Under the pieces are notes generated by a model. It saw only the letters and a list, made by a program, of their open reading frames with translations, ran no database searches and was not told where the DNA came from. A stretch of 9,385 nt of DNA from contig DFEG01000012.1 in assembly GCA_002369075.1 (NCBI GenBank), positions 1 through 9,385 on the forward strand, in the 5' to 3' direction. This DNA is from Bacteroidales bacterium UBA3808. GTDB lineage: Bacteria > Bacteroidota > Bacteroidia > Bacteroidales > Paludibacteraceae. The position numbers and the translations under genes are program-made. Below are positions 1 to 6,133 of the stretch, piece by piece. How positions within the stretch are numbered: position 1 is the first letter of the stretch; every line of letters starts with the position of its first letter.

Positions 1-1
1 A

Positions 2-64
2 CCCGAAGGCATCCGCATCCCTGCGGCTCTCCAACCCTTCTTCGGCGACGATATGATCCGCTAA
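2..64 (+). CDS. serS: C-terminal end of probable seryl-tRNA synthetase (partial)
   Basis: Only the last 20 codons are in the window, ending in TAA at 62-64. The peptide runs PEGIRIPAALQPFFGDDMIR. The pattern 'G-I-x-I-P-x-A-L-x-P-F/Y-x-G' followed by a few residues is the usual C-terminus of bacterial seryl-tRNA synthetase, which charges tRNA-Ser in the cytoplasm. The assignment rests on this short tail alone, so another protein with a similar end is possible. A strong terminator follows 54 bases after the stop, so the gene is probably last in its transcript. Confidence 0.55.
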   Translation, partial: PEGIRIPAALQPFFGDDMIR

Positions 65-118
65 CAGTTTAACGTTTTTTCTTGGAAAAAACCATTTTAA
101 CCAGTTAACGTTTTAACG

Positions 119-144
119 AAAAAAGCACCGTTGAGTGCTTTTTT
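119..144 (+). terminator. Rho-independent terminator
   Basis: A perfect 10-base inverted repeat (AAAAAAGCAC at 119-128 and GTGCTTTTTT at 135-144) encloses the 6-base loop CGTTGA. The GC-rich top of the stem and the run of T on the 3' side are the normal form of an intrinsic terminator. It ends the transcript of the gene finishing at 64 and separates it from the promoter at 146-176. The A run opposite the T run means it could also act on the other strand. Confidence 0.85.
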
Positions 145-145
145 C

Positions 146-176
146 TTGTATATGTCATTTTTTTTGTGTACCTTTG
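146..176 (+). promoter_or_regulatory. Bacteroidota-type sigma-70 promoter (-33 TTG, -7 TACCTTTG)
   Basis: TACCTTTG at 169-176 matches the Bacteroidota -7 consensus TAnnTTTG exactly. TTG at 146-148 lies 20 bases upstream, in the usual -33 position. The expected transcript start is a few bases after 176, giving a leader of about 20 bases before the ATG at 204. It would serve the 204-734 and 712-1374 genes and perhaps transketolase, since no terminator is seen between them. Confidence 0.8.
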
Positions 177-203
177 CAGCAAAATTGAAAAAACTCTTAG
201 GCT

Positions 204-734
204 ATGCAAACAGCATTATTGGTCATATTAGTGGTGGTAGTTCTGATTTTCGGCTTCTGGCTGATCCAGTACTCACAGTTCCGCAACGAGGAGAAGAAAC
301 GGCAGTTTGAACTCAAACGCGAGAGTCAGAAGTCCATTTCCCCCATTCGCTTGCGTGCTTACGAGCGCCTGGCGTTGCTGTTAGAGCGCACCAAGCCCGA
401 GCACATGCTCATGGAGCTGCGCGCCAAAGAGCCTGCGGCACTCTCCGCATGGTCCATCCCACAGGTACAACAGTACCTCCTGCAGACCATACGTGCCGAG
501 TACGACCACAACCAGAGCCAGCAGGTGTATGTATCCGACGAACTCTGGGACCTCATCATCAACGCCCGCGACCAAATGGCGGCGTTCGTCATCGCTATCT
601 CGGCACAGTTACCCAAGGACGCTACTGCACAGACTTACGCCACCGCGTTGCTGACCGCTTATTCGAGCAACGGCACTACACCGACCGACAAAGCCCTGGA
701 GTACCTGAAAAATGAGGCGAAAGAGATTATGTAA
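204..734 (+). CDS. Membrane-anchored conserved protein of Bacteroidales, function unknown
   Basis: The 176-residue product has one hydrophobic helix at residues 3-22 and then a charged, helix-rich soluble part. The first stretch after the membrane segment (about 25-45) is rich in K, R and E and probably forms a coiled coil. No signal-peptidase site is evident, so it is likely an N-terminally anchored inner-membrane protein facing the cytoplasm. It resembles short conserved proteins of unknown function in Bacteroidales (my recollection is a DUF7935-type family, not checked). The ATG at 204 lies just downstream of a clear promoter, which supports this start. The 3' end overlaps the next gene by 23 bases, suggesting translational coupling. 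No catalytic motif was seen. Confidence 0.8.
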   Translation: MQTALLVILVVVVLIFGFWLIQYSQFRNEEKKRQFELKRESQKSISPIRLRAYERLALLLERTKPEHMLMELRAKEPAALSAWSIPQVQQYLLQTIRAEYDHNQSQQVYVSDELWDLIINARDQMAAFVIAISAQLPKDATAQTYATALLTAYSSNGTTPTDKALEYLKNEAKEIM

Positions 735-1374
735 TATTATTCTTTGCCTGTTATGCAGCCTGACAGTCCATGCGCAGAGCGACTCTGCAAAACTTGTCAA
801 GCCGTCCGTCTATAACGGCATGCAGATCAAGCTGGACATCGCCTCGCCTGTCGTCACACCGGCTGTCTGTCAATGGAAGATGCAGCATTATGAGATAGCG
901 GCAAACGTACAATTAGTGCAACGCTTCTTCCCTACCCTCGAATTGGGTTACGCCGGCGGGCGCACCAACAGAGGTGATAGCATTGCCTATAACGGTCATG
1001 GAGGTTTCTTCCGCGTAGGCTGCGACATCAACCCGCTCAAGAAACATAAAGACAGCCCTCACGCCCTCCTCGTTGGTGTCCGCATCGGTACAGCGGTACA
1101 AGGGCAGGAACAGACTGCCGTCAAGCAAACTCTGACCAACAAGGGAGTGAGAGCCGATTGCTGGGGAGAGATAGTTCTCGGATGCCAAGTGGAGATAGCC
1201 AAGGTACAGCAGACTGCCTTTTACATGGGGTGGATGGGACGGTTTAAGTTCCTCTTCACCCGCCAGAGCGAATATACACCCGCCGCCGAGCAGTATGCCA
1301 TATACATTCCCGGATTCGGCAATCGGGACAACATCGGCTGGGGGTTGAACTACTATTTAGGATGGAAATTTTAA
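712..1374 (+). CDS. Secreted, probably outer-membrane beta-barrel protein (DUF6048-like)
   Basis: The 220-residue product starts with a signal peptide: basic MRRKR, a hydrophobic core at 7-18, and a likely cleavage after HA21 before QS. The mature part is rich in alternating polar and hydrophobic strands with many Gly and aromatic residues, and it ends in Tyr-Leu-Gly-Trp-Lys-Phe. A terminal Phe is typical of outer-membrane barrels. It resembles the DUF6048 family of Bacteroidota, whose role is unknown. The start ATG at 712 lies inside the upstream gene in another frame. It is kept because only this start yields the complete signal peptide. Transketolase begins 13 bases after the stop, so the genes may be cotranscribed. 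A periplasmic beta protein is an alternative. Confidence 0.8.
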   Translation: MRRKRLCNIILCLLCSLTVHAQSDSAKLVKPSVYNGMQIKLDIASPVVTPAVCQWKMQHYEIAANVQLVQRFFPTLELGYAGGRTNRGDSIAYNGHGGFFRVGCDINPLKKHKDSPHALLVGVRIGTAVQGQEQTAVKQTLTNKGVRADCWGEIVLGCQVEIAKVQQTAFYMGWMGRFKFLFTRQSEYTPAAEQYAIYIPGFGNRDNIGWGLNYYLGWKF

Positions 1375-1387
1375 AACATATAATATT

Positions 1388-3397
1388 ATGAACAAAACAC
1401 AACTTATGAACCGTGCGGCGGATAACATTCGTATCCTCGCAGCAGCAGCAGTAGAAAAAGCAAAGAGTGGTCACCCGGGCGGAGCCATGGGCGGCGCAGA
1501 TTTCATCAATGTGCTCTTTAGCGAGTTCCTTGAATACGACCCGGACAACGCCGGTTGGGAGGCACGCGACCGTTTCTTCCTCGACCCCGGACACATGGCG
1601 CCGATGCTTTACGGACAGCTCTGTCTGGCAGGCAAGTTCACCCTCGAAGACCTCAAGAACCTCCGTCAATGGGGTTCGGTGACACCCGGTCACCCCGAGC
1701 GCGAGATTGAGCGGATGATTGAGAACACCTCCGGTCCACTCGGTCAGGGACACACGTTTGCGGTCGGTGCAGCCATCGCCGCAAAATGGTTCAACCAGCG
1801 TTACGGAGCGATCCATAACCCGACTATCTATGCTTTCATCTCCGACGGCGGCGTGCAGGAAGAGATCTCGCAGGGCGCAGGCCGTCTGGCAGGACACCTC
1901 GGGCTCGACAACCTCGTCATGTTCTATGACTCCAACGAGATTCAGCTCTCGACGGGTTGCGGCGAAGTGACCTCCGAAGACGTAGCCGCCAAATACAAAG
2001 CGTGGGGCTGGTACGTGCAGGAGATTCCGGGAAATGACCCCGATGCCATCCGCGAAGCGCTCATCAAAGCCAAAGCCCACAAAGGCGAGCCGTCCCTCAT
2101 CATCGGTCATACCACCATGGGCAAGGGCTGCGTGACCGCCGAAGGCGAGAATTGGGAAGGCAAATGCTCCACTCACGGAGCTCCGCTCTCCAAGGCGGGT
2201 GCGTCCTTCGAGAAGACCATCGAACACCTCGATGGCAACCCCGAAGACCCGTTCCAGATATTCCCGGAAGTGAAGAAACTGTACGAGGACCGTGCAGCCG
2301 AGTTGCGTGAGCTGTGCAATAAGAAATACGAGGCGTACTACGAATGGAAACAGGCTAACCCGCTTTCTGCCAACGAGTACGAGACCTACATGTCCGGCGA
2401 AACGCCGTGCATCGACTGGAGCCTTATCCAGCAGAAAGCCGGAGCGGCTACCCGCAACGCCAGCGGCACAGTGCTCTCTTTCCTCGCGGAGAACGTAGGC
2501 AACATGATTGTTTCGTCCGCCGACCTCTCCAACTCCGACAAGACAGACGGATTCCTCAAGAAGACCCACGCCTTCAAGAAAGGCGATTTCTCCGGTAAGT
2601 TCCTGCAAGCCGGCGTCTCCGAACTCACCATGGCATGCGTCATGATCGGTATGGCGCTCCACGGCGGAATCATCCCTGCCTGCGGTACGTTCTTCGTCTT
2701 CAGCGATTACATGAAACCCGCTGTCCGCATGGCGGCGCTCATGGAACTTCCTGTTAAGTTCATCTGGAGCCACGACGCCTTCCGTGTCGGCGAAGACGGA
2801 CCGACCCACGAGCCGGTAGAGCAAGAGGCGCAGATCCGTCTCATGGAGAAGCTGCATAACCATTCCGGCAAACCGTCCATGCTCGTTCTCCGTCCGGCGG
2901 ATGCCGAGGAGACCACCCTCGCATGGCGCTGCGCTATCGAGAACACCGCTACGCCGACAGCCCTCATCCTCAGCCGTCAGGACATCGCTCCGGTGCCTAA
3001 CGTCAACCTTGAAGGCTTCCGCAAAGGTGCGTATATTGTTTCCAAAGACGAGAATCCGCAAGTCGTATTGCTGGCTTCCGGCTCCGAGGTCTCAACTCTT
3101 CTTGCCGGTGCTGAACTGCTCCGCGCAGAGGGTGTCCGTCTGCAGATCGTCAGTGTGCCGTCCGAAGGTCTCTTCCGCGAGCAGCCCCAAGAGTACCAAG
3201 ACTCCGTCCTCCCGAAGGGTATCAAGCGTTTCGGTATGACCGCCGGCCTGCCTTGCACCCTCGAAGGTCTGGTAGGCGAGAACGGCGCCATCTGGGGTCT
3301 CAACTCTTTCGGTTTCTCCGCCCCGTACAAAGTCCTCGACGAGAAGCTCGGCTTCACCGCCCAGAACGTCTATGACCAAGTCAAGAAGTTGCTGTAA
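1388..3397 (+). CDS. tkt: Transketolase
   Basis: This complete 669-residue thiamine-diphosphate enzyme moves two-carbon ketol units between sugar phosphates in the non-oxidative pentose phosphate pathway. Its length is normal for the family. The N-terminal pyrophosphate domain shows SGHPGG (27-32), DPGHM (66-70), TPGHPE (99-104), GPLGQGH (116-122) and the cofactor motif S-D-G (152-154) with N183. The usual GDG is SDG here. The pyrimidine domain shows GVSELTM with the catalytic Glu at about 412, and DGPTHEP at 470-476, which carries a conserved active-site His. A C-terminal domain follows. The start ATG is 13 bases after the preceding stop. The stop codon TAA lies immediately before a tandem decamer array, and no ordinary terminator is visible. 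Confidence 0.98.
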   Translation: MNKTQLMNRAADNIRILAAAAVEKAKSGHPGGAMGGADFINVLFSEFLEYDPDNAGWEARDRFFLDPGHMAPMLYGQLCLAGKFTLEDLKNLRQWGSVTPGHPEREIERMIENTSGPLGQGHTFAVGAAIAAKWFNQRYGAIHNPTIYAFISDGGVQEEISQGAGRLAGHLGLDNLVMFYDSNEIQLSTGCGEVTSEDVAAKYKAWGWYVQEIPGNDPDAIREALIKAKAHKGEPSLIIGHTTMGKGCVTAEGENWEGKCSTHGAPLSKAGASFEKTIEHLDGNPEDPFQIFPEVKKLYEDRAAELRELCNKKYEAYYEWKQANPLSANEYETYMSGETPCIDWSLIQQKAGAATRNASGTVLSFLAENVGNMIVSSADLSNSDKTDGFLKKTHAFKKGDFSGKFLQAGVSELTMACVMIGMALHGGIIPACGTFFVFSDYMKPAVRMAALMELPVKFIWSHDAFRVGEDGPTHEPVEQEAQIRLMEKLHNHSGKPSMLVLRPADAEETTLAWRCAIENTATPTALILSRQDIAPVPNVNLEGFRKGAYIVSKDENPQVVLLASGSEVSTLLAGAELLRAEGVRLQIVSVPSEGLFREQPQEYQDSVLPKGIKRFGMTAGLPCTLEGLVGENGAIWGLNSFGFSAPYKVLDEKLGFTAQNVYDQVKKLL

Positions 3398-3400
3398 TAG

Positions 3401-3480
3401 GCCTCTTTATGCCTAAATATGCCTATATAGGCCTAAAGTTGCCTAAAGAGGCCTAAAACTGCCTATTTATGCCTATAAAT
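3401..3480 (+). repeat. Tandem array of eight 10-base units, GCCTAwwwnn
   Basis: Eight consecutive units in exact 10-base register: GCCTCTTTAT, GCCTAAATAT, GCCTATATAG, GCCTAAAGTT, GCCTAAAGAG, GCCTAAAACT, GCCTATTTAT, GCCTATAAAT. GCCT is invariant, A follows in seven units, and the remaining five bases are mostly A/T. The period equals about one turn of B-DNA, so every GCCTA sits on the same face. Unit three with the start of unit four makes the 12-base palindrome GCCTATATAGGC, and TAGGCCTA occurs at 3428-3435. The array begins three bases after the transketolase stop. The boundary between its last two units supplies the ATG of the next gene at 3469. Confidence 0.95.
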
Positions 3481-4161
3481 AATCCACAACACCCCCAAGT
3501 TGAAGGAAGCGTGCTACGCCCTGCTAACCGATGGAAGACTCTTTTCTTCTACCAGAAAGCGAACACGCTCTTTCAACTGACGGTGGTCTTTTGCGAACGG
3601 TTTCTACCGAAATACGGAGACCGCACGGTCGATCAGATGATACAGGCGGCTCGCTCCGGCAAGCAAAATATCATCGAAGGCTCCGAGGATGGCAAAACGA
3701 GCACGGAAATGGAGTTAAAACTCTTGAACGTGGCGCGAAGCAGTATAGGCGAGTTACAGGAAGATTTTGCAGATTATATCAATAGGAAACATCTTCCGCT
3801 GTGGAACAAAGAGCACCCGAGGTACAATGCGATGCGCTCTTTCACGCAAAAATACAATCGTTTGGAAGACTACGAACCGTATTTTTATAAATGGAGCGAT
3901 GAGGAGATGGCTAACATCGGTTTGACGCTCTGCCACCAAGTGGATTATATGATGAACAAGTACCTTCAAACGCTGGAGAAATTGTTTGTTACACAAGGAG
4001 GTGTCAAAGAACGGATGTACGCCGCACGCACTGGTTACCGCAAGGCACAAGACGAAGAACACCAAAGACTTGTTGCAGAAAATGCCACTCTTCGCGCACA
4101 ACTGGCAACCGCCCAAGAAGAAATAGCCCGCCTGCGCAAACTGATAAGCAAGAACGAATAA
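3469..4161 (+). CDS. Four-helix-bundle protein with C-terminal suffix domain and coiled coil
   Basis: The 230-residue cytoplasmic protein belongs to the family of 23S rRNA intervening-sequence proteins (the S23/IVP four-helix-bundle fold), in the form with a C-terminal 'suffix' found in Bacteroidota. The core, about residues 20-160, contains ERFLPKYGDRTVDQMIQAAR and GKQNIIEGSEDG with STEMELKLLNVARSS, the conserved helix pair of the family. The suffix motif GGVKERMYAARTGYR lies at about 177-191. Residues 195-228 form a leucine-rich coiled coil that may mediate oligomerisation. The molecular function is unknown; the bundle pentamerises in related proteins, and the DGR factor Avd shares the fold. 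The ATG at 3469 sits in the last repeat units; the frame is closed by TAA at 3454. GTG within codons 13-15 is a possible alternative start. Decamer arrays flank the gene on both sides. Confidence 0.85.
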   Translation: MPINNPQHPQVEGSVLRPANRWKTLFFYQKANTLFQLTVVFCERFLPKYGDRTVDQMIQAARSGKQNIIEGSEDGKTSTEMELKLLNVARSSIGELQEDFADYINRKHLPLWNKEHPRYNAMRSFTQKYNRLEDYEPYFYKWSDEEMANIGLTLCHQVDYMMNKYLQTLEKLFVTQGGVKERMYAARTGYRKAQDEEHQRLVAENATLRAQLATAQEEIARLRKLISKNE

Positions 4162-4168
4162 TATCTCC

Positions 4169-4208
4169 GCCTAAAACGGCCTATTCCGGCTTAAAGTTGC
4201 CTATTAAA
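4169..4208 (+). repeat. Second decamer array, four GCCTA units, downstream of the four-helix-bundle gene
   Basis: Four units in exact 10-base register: GCCTAAAACG, GCCTATTCCG, GCTTAAAGTT, GCCTATTAAA. They have the same form and orientation as the eight units at 3401-3480, and single units are almost identical between arrays (GCCTAAAACG against GCCTAAAACT, GCTTAAAGTT against GCCTAAAGTT). The array starts seven bases after the stop codon of the gene between them. A fifth GCCT at 4213 is out of register. I saw no such array elsewhere in the window, so the two arrays mark out this gene as one unit. Confidence 0.88.
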
Positions 4209-4427
4209 ATCCCGCCTGTGGCGAGATAAGAGATTGTCCATCTCCGAGACGTAAAAGAAGGAGAAAGACAAGCGCAAAGCGTTGCGCAGACATATTGATA
4301 TTCACGCAGTAGAGAAATCGCCAAATTCAAAGCAGTTTGAATATAAGAAACACAGAGAAACCACTATTTTTCATAAACGGAGAAGCCGAAAATCCTATAA
4401 AGAGTAGGCAAACAAATTATCAATTTT
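4209..4427. other. Intergenic region with two short hairpins
   Basis: About 220 bases with no convincing gene. There are two perfect inverted repeats: GCGCAA/TTGCGC at 4272-4287 (4-base loop) and ATTCAAA/TTTGAAT at 4325-4342 (4-base loop). Neither is followed by a T run, so they are not typical terminators; operator or RNA-structure roles are open. The leader of the 4428 gene is A/T-rich, but no clear TAnnTTTG promoter is visible. A 65-codon frame beginning at 4337 overlaps the real gene start and has no recognisable content. Confidence 0.5.
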
Positions 4428-4835
4428 ATGAAGAAAAAACGAAGATTACTTCTTTCTTCTTTGCTGCTGGTAGCGGTGGGGATGATGGCAGAGGTTCCTT
4501 CTCCTGTGCCGGCCATGATTGTGCATGGCATTGACGGAAGCCGACAAGTGGTGCTGTTGGATGCCACCGATATAACGGATTTAGTTGTGTCGCAGAACGG
4601 CAAGTCGCTGTCAGTGGATATACCCGAAGCTCAAATCAGCGGCATCAGGAGCATCACCTTTGCGATGGTCGAAGTAAGCGAAGTGCCGACCGCTGTCGAG
4701 CGCACGGAAAGCCCTCTTATCCGCAGGGTGGAGAAAGTGTTGCGTGACGGACAGGTTTTTATACGCCTGCAAATGCAAAGCGGCACAATTCTCGAATATG
4801 ATATCCGTGGCAACCAAGTACTAACAACAAAATAA
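4428..4835 (+). CDS. Small secreted protein, unknown function, with a sorting-signal-like C-terminus
   Basis: The 135-residue product starts with KKKRR and a leucine-rich hydrophobic stretch at 7-20, giving a signal peptide with probable cleavage near MMA21. The mature part has a 'H-G-x-D-G-S-R-Q-V-V-L-L-D-A-T-D-I' stretch, like the beta segments that begin many Bacteroidales secreted proteins. The last 35 residues (KVLRDGQVFIRL, then YDIRGNQV) resemble the C-terminal signal of the type IX secretion system, so export to the surface is possible but unproven. The next gene starts 38 bases downstream with no terminator between, and its N-terminus has a similar 'L-S-N-G-D-V-L-K-A-D-S-I' segment. 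The two are probably one operon. No enzyme motif was seen. Confidence 0.75.
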   Translation: MKKKRRLLLSSLLLVAVGMMAEVPSPVPAMIVHGIDGSRQVVLLDATDITDLVVSQNGKSLSVDIPEAQISGIRSITFAMVEVSEVPTAVERTESPLIRRVEKVLRDGQVFIRLQMQSGTILEYDIRGNQVLTTK

Positions 4836-4873
4836 AACAATACGAAGTTCAAAAATCTTAAGTAATTAAAATT

Positions 4874-5734
4874 ATGAAAAAGTTTTTCTCGGCAGTCCTC
4901 GCCTTAATGATGACGGTAAGCGTTTCGGCGCAGTTTTATATCTATCTGAGTAACGGTGATGTACTAAAAGCTGATAGTATTAGTGTGGTAGCGCCTACAC
5001 AACCATCCAATGGTATATTGTCTGGCGAGTTCTCGGTCAGTGCTACGACAAAAGTGCATTTCTCGCAAGGCAATTTGCAATATGTGGGCACGTGGCAGTT
5101 CGCCGAGAATCAATGGGACTATTTTGGAAGTTCTCAGTCTCACAATCATCGTGATTTGTTTGGTTGGAGCACAGGTGACGCTCCTAATAAGGTAAGCACC
5201 AGCATCAATGATTACGCTACGTTTACCGATTGGGGCATCAACGCTATCTCCAATGGCGGTAGCGTAGCCAATGTTTGGCGTACGCTGACCAATGACGAAT
5301 GGGTATATCTGTTCTACGGAAGAACCAATGCCGCTGTTTTGTTCGGTTTGGGTTCTGTGAATGGTGTAAACGGTACGATTCTTCTTCCAGACAACTGGAC
5401 TTTGCCCACAGGTGCTTCTTTCACAGCCAGCACCACGCAAGGCTTGACAGACAGTGGCACGTATTACCATAACTCCAGTGGCAACAACTTCTCTCACAAT
5501 ACCTATACGAAAGAACAGTGGTATGTTATGGAGTCTGCAGGTGCTGTGTTTTTGCCTGCTGCGGGCTACCGCCTCGGCTCGGATTTGTACTTTGTCGGTT
5601 CGTACGGTTACTACTGGTCCGCTACGCCTTACGACTCGGGCAGCGCGTACCACCTCAACTCCGGTACGCACCGCCTCGGTCCGCAGTACCACCTCTATCG
5701 CTACTACGGTCTATCTGTCCGTTTAGTCCGTTAG
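4874..5734 (+). CDS. Secreted C-type-lectin-like variable protein (DGR target type)
   Basis: The 286-residue product has a signal peptide (MKKFF, hydrophobic core to about 18, cleavage near SA19 before QF). A short N-terminal beta segment (21-45) is followed by a large domain opening 'GEFSVSATTKVHFSQGNLQY', which in Bacteroidales secreted proteins precedes a C-type-lectin / formylglycine-generating-enzyme-like fold. WRTLTNDEWVYLF (about 138-150), the LLPDNW segment and FLPAAGYR lead into the C-terminal region GYYWSATP, ending GLSVRLVR. That ending, with 11 Tyr in the last 55 residues, is typical of DGR target proteins, which present a variable ligand-binding face. It is probably exported to the periplasm or cell surface; the ligand is unknown. 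It lies in tandem with the 4428 gene and directly upstream of a broken DGR reverse transcriptase. Confidence 0.88.
   Translation: MKKFFSAVLALMMTVSVSAQFYIYLSNGDVLKADSISVVAPTQPSNGILSGEFSVSATTKVHFSQGNLQYVGTWQFAENQWDYFGSSQSHNHRDLFGWSTGDAPNKVSTSINDYATFTDWGINAISNGGSVANVWRTLTNDEWVYLFYGRTNAAVLFGLGSVNGVNGTILLPDNWTLPTGASFTASTTQGLTDSGTYYHNSSGNNFSHNTYTKEQWYVMESAGAVFLPAAGYRLGSDLYFVGSYGYYWSATPYDSGSAYHLNSGTHRLGPQYHLYRYYGLSVRLVR
5567..5734 (+). other. Probable DGR variable region (VR) at the 3' end of the lectin-fold gene
   Basis: From codon 232 to the stop, the variable-looking positions are encoded almost only by NNC codons: ten TAC (one TAT), four CTC, three CAC, and single or few GAC, GGC, AGC, TCC, CGC and one unchanged AAC. 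All these can arise from AAC by changing one or both adenines, which is the mark of DGR mutagenic homing. The intervening framework (tryptophan of YYWS, ATP, the final SVRLVR) is what a constant scaffold would look like. Elsewhere in the gene Tyr uses both TAT and TAC. The last 24 bases, invariant-looking, are where the initiation-of-mutagenic-homing site would lie. No template copy was found in the window. Confidence 0.7.
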
Positions 5735-5760
5735 TATAGTTTAACCCTTGTTCTTCCCAT

Positions 5761-5812
5761 CTCCCCTGTGCAGGCAGGCGTCCCCTGACGGACGCAAGCA
5801 GGCAAAGGGGAG
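5761..5812. promoter_or_regulatory. Long imperfect hairpin just downstream of the variable region
   Basis: Two nested inverted repeats: an outer stem CTCCCCTGTGC (5761-5771) with GCAAAGGGGAG (5802-5812), one mismatch, and an inner perfect stem GCGTCC (5778-5783) with GGACGC (5790-5795) around the loop CCTGAC. It starts 26 bases after the stop of the lectin-fold gene. GC-rich hairpins or cruciforms shortly after the VR help mutagenic homing in studied DGRs, so this is a candidate for that element. A terminator is the alternative, but no T run follows; the following bases are GCGAAAAAA. Confidence 0.55.
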
Positions 5813-5879
5813 CGAAAAAATCCGAGAAATGGCTAAATAGGTAGAAATACAGGCAGTGGAGAACCAGCGCGCTGATGCA

Positions 5880-6130
5880 ATGCAGCAGCGCCAAATTCAT
5901 TTGTTTGCAGATGGTTCGTTCTATCGTGCATACGAATAGAGTGCATGGCTATGTTGCCGATATGTGAATAAGTTTCAAACCACCAAGCGGCACAACAAGA
6001 CATTGGATATGGATTTGGTGTTTGTTGGTTTTCCTAAAGCAAGCCTACCGAAATTTACGTCTGAAAATGTTGTGCCTGTTGAAGTGTCCGAAGGACATTT
6101 GGTGATGACTTTGACGGAAATAATGATGCC
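5880..6130 (+). pseudogene. Broken ORF in DGR accessory-gene position (in-frame TAG, fused 3' end)
   Basis: One frame starting with ATG at 5880 reads MQQRQIHLFADGSFYRAYE, then TAG at 5937, then SAWLCCRYVNKFQTTKRHNK and on through LDMDLVFVGFPKASLPKFT to about 6130. The protein-like composition continues smoothly across the stop, so this is one former gene with a nonsense change (TGG to TAG would restore Trp). A GTG at 5964 could restart it but would lose the conserved-looking N-terminus. Its 3' end runs into the reverse transcriptase remnant, pointing to a deletion near 6115-6134. I do not recognise the family with certainty; its position between DGR target and reverse transcriptase is that of an accessory protein. 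Confidence 0.6.
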
Positions 6131-6133
6131 TGA

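Noticed and set aside
1256..3061. A 601-codon open frame on the minus strand
   Set aside because: It lies fully antisense to transketolase and to the end of the preceding gene, both of which have clear family motifs. Its product has no recognisable domain; it is open because of the codon use of the GC-rich gene opposite.
3401..3480. CRISPR-like array
   Set aside because: Units are 10 bases with no separate spacers, and there are no cas genes nearby.
3469..4161. An rRNA intervening sequence carrying the four-helix-bundle gene
   Set aside because: Relatives of this protein can be encoded inside 23S rRNA genes, but no rRNA sequence flanks it here.
4272..4342. Hairpins as terminators of the four-helix-bundle gene
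   Set aside because: Stems are short (6 and 7 bases) and not followed by T runs.
4964..5692. A 242-codon open frame on the minus strand
   Set aside because: It is antisense to the signal-peptide-bearing lectin-fold gene and has no recognisable domain; the NNC-rich codons opposite help keep it open.
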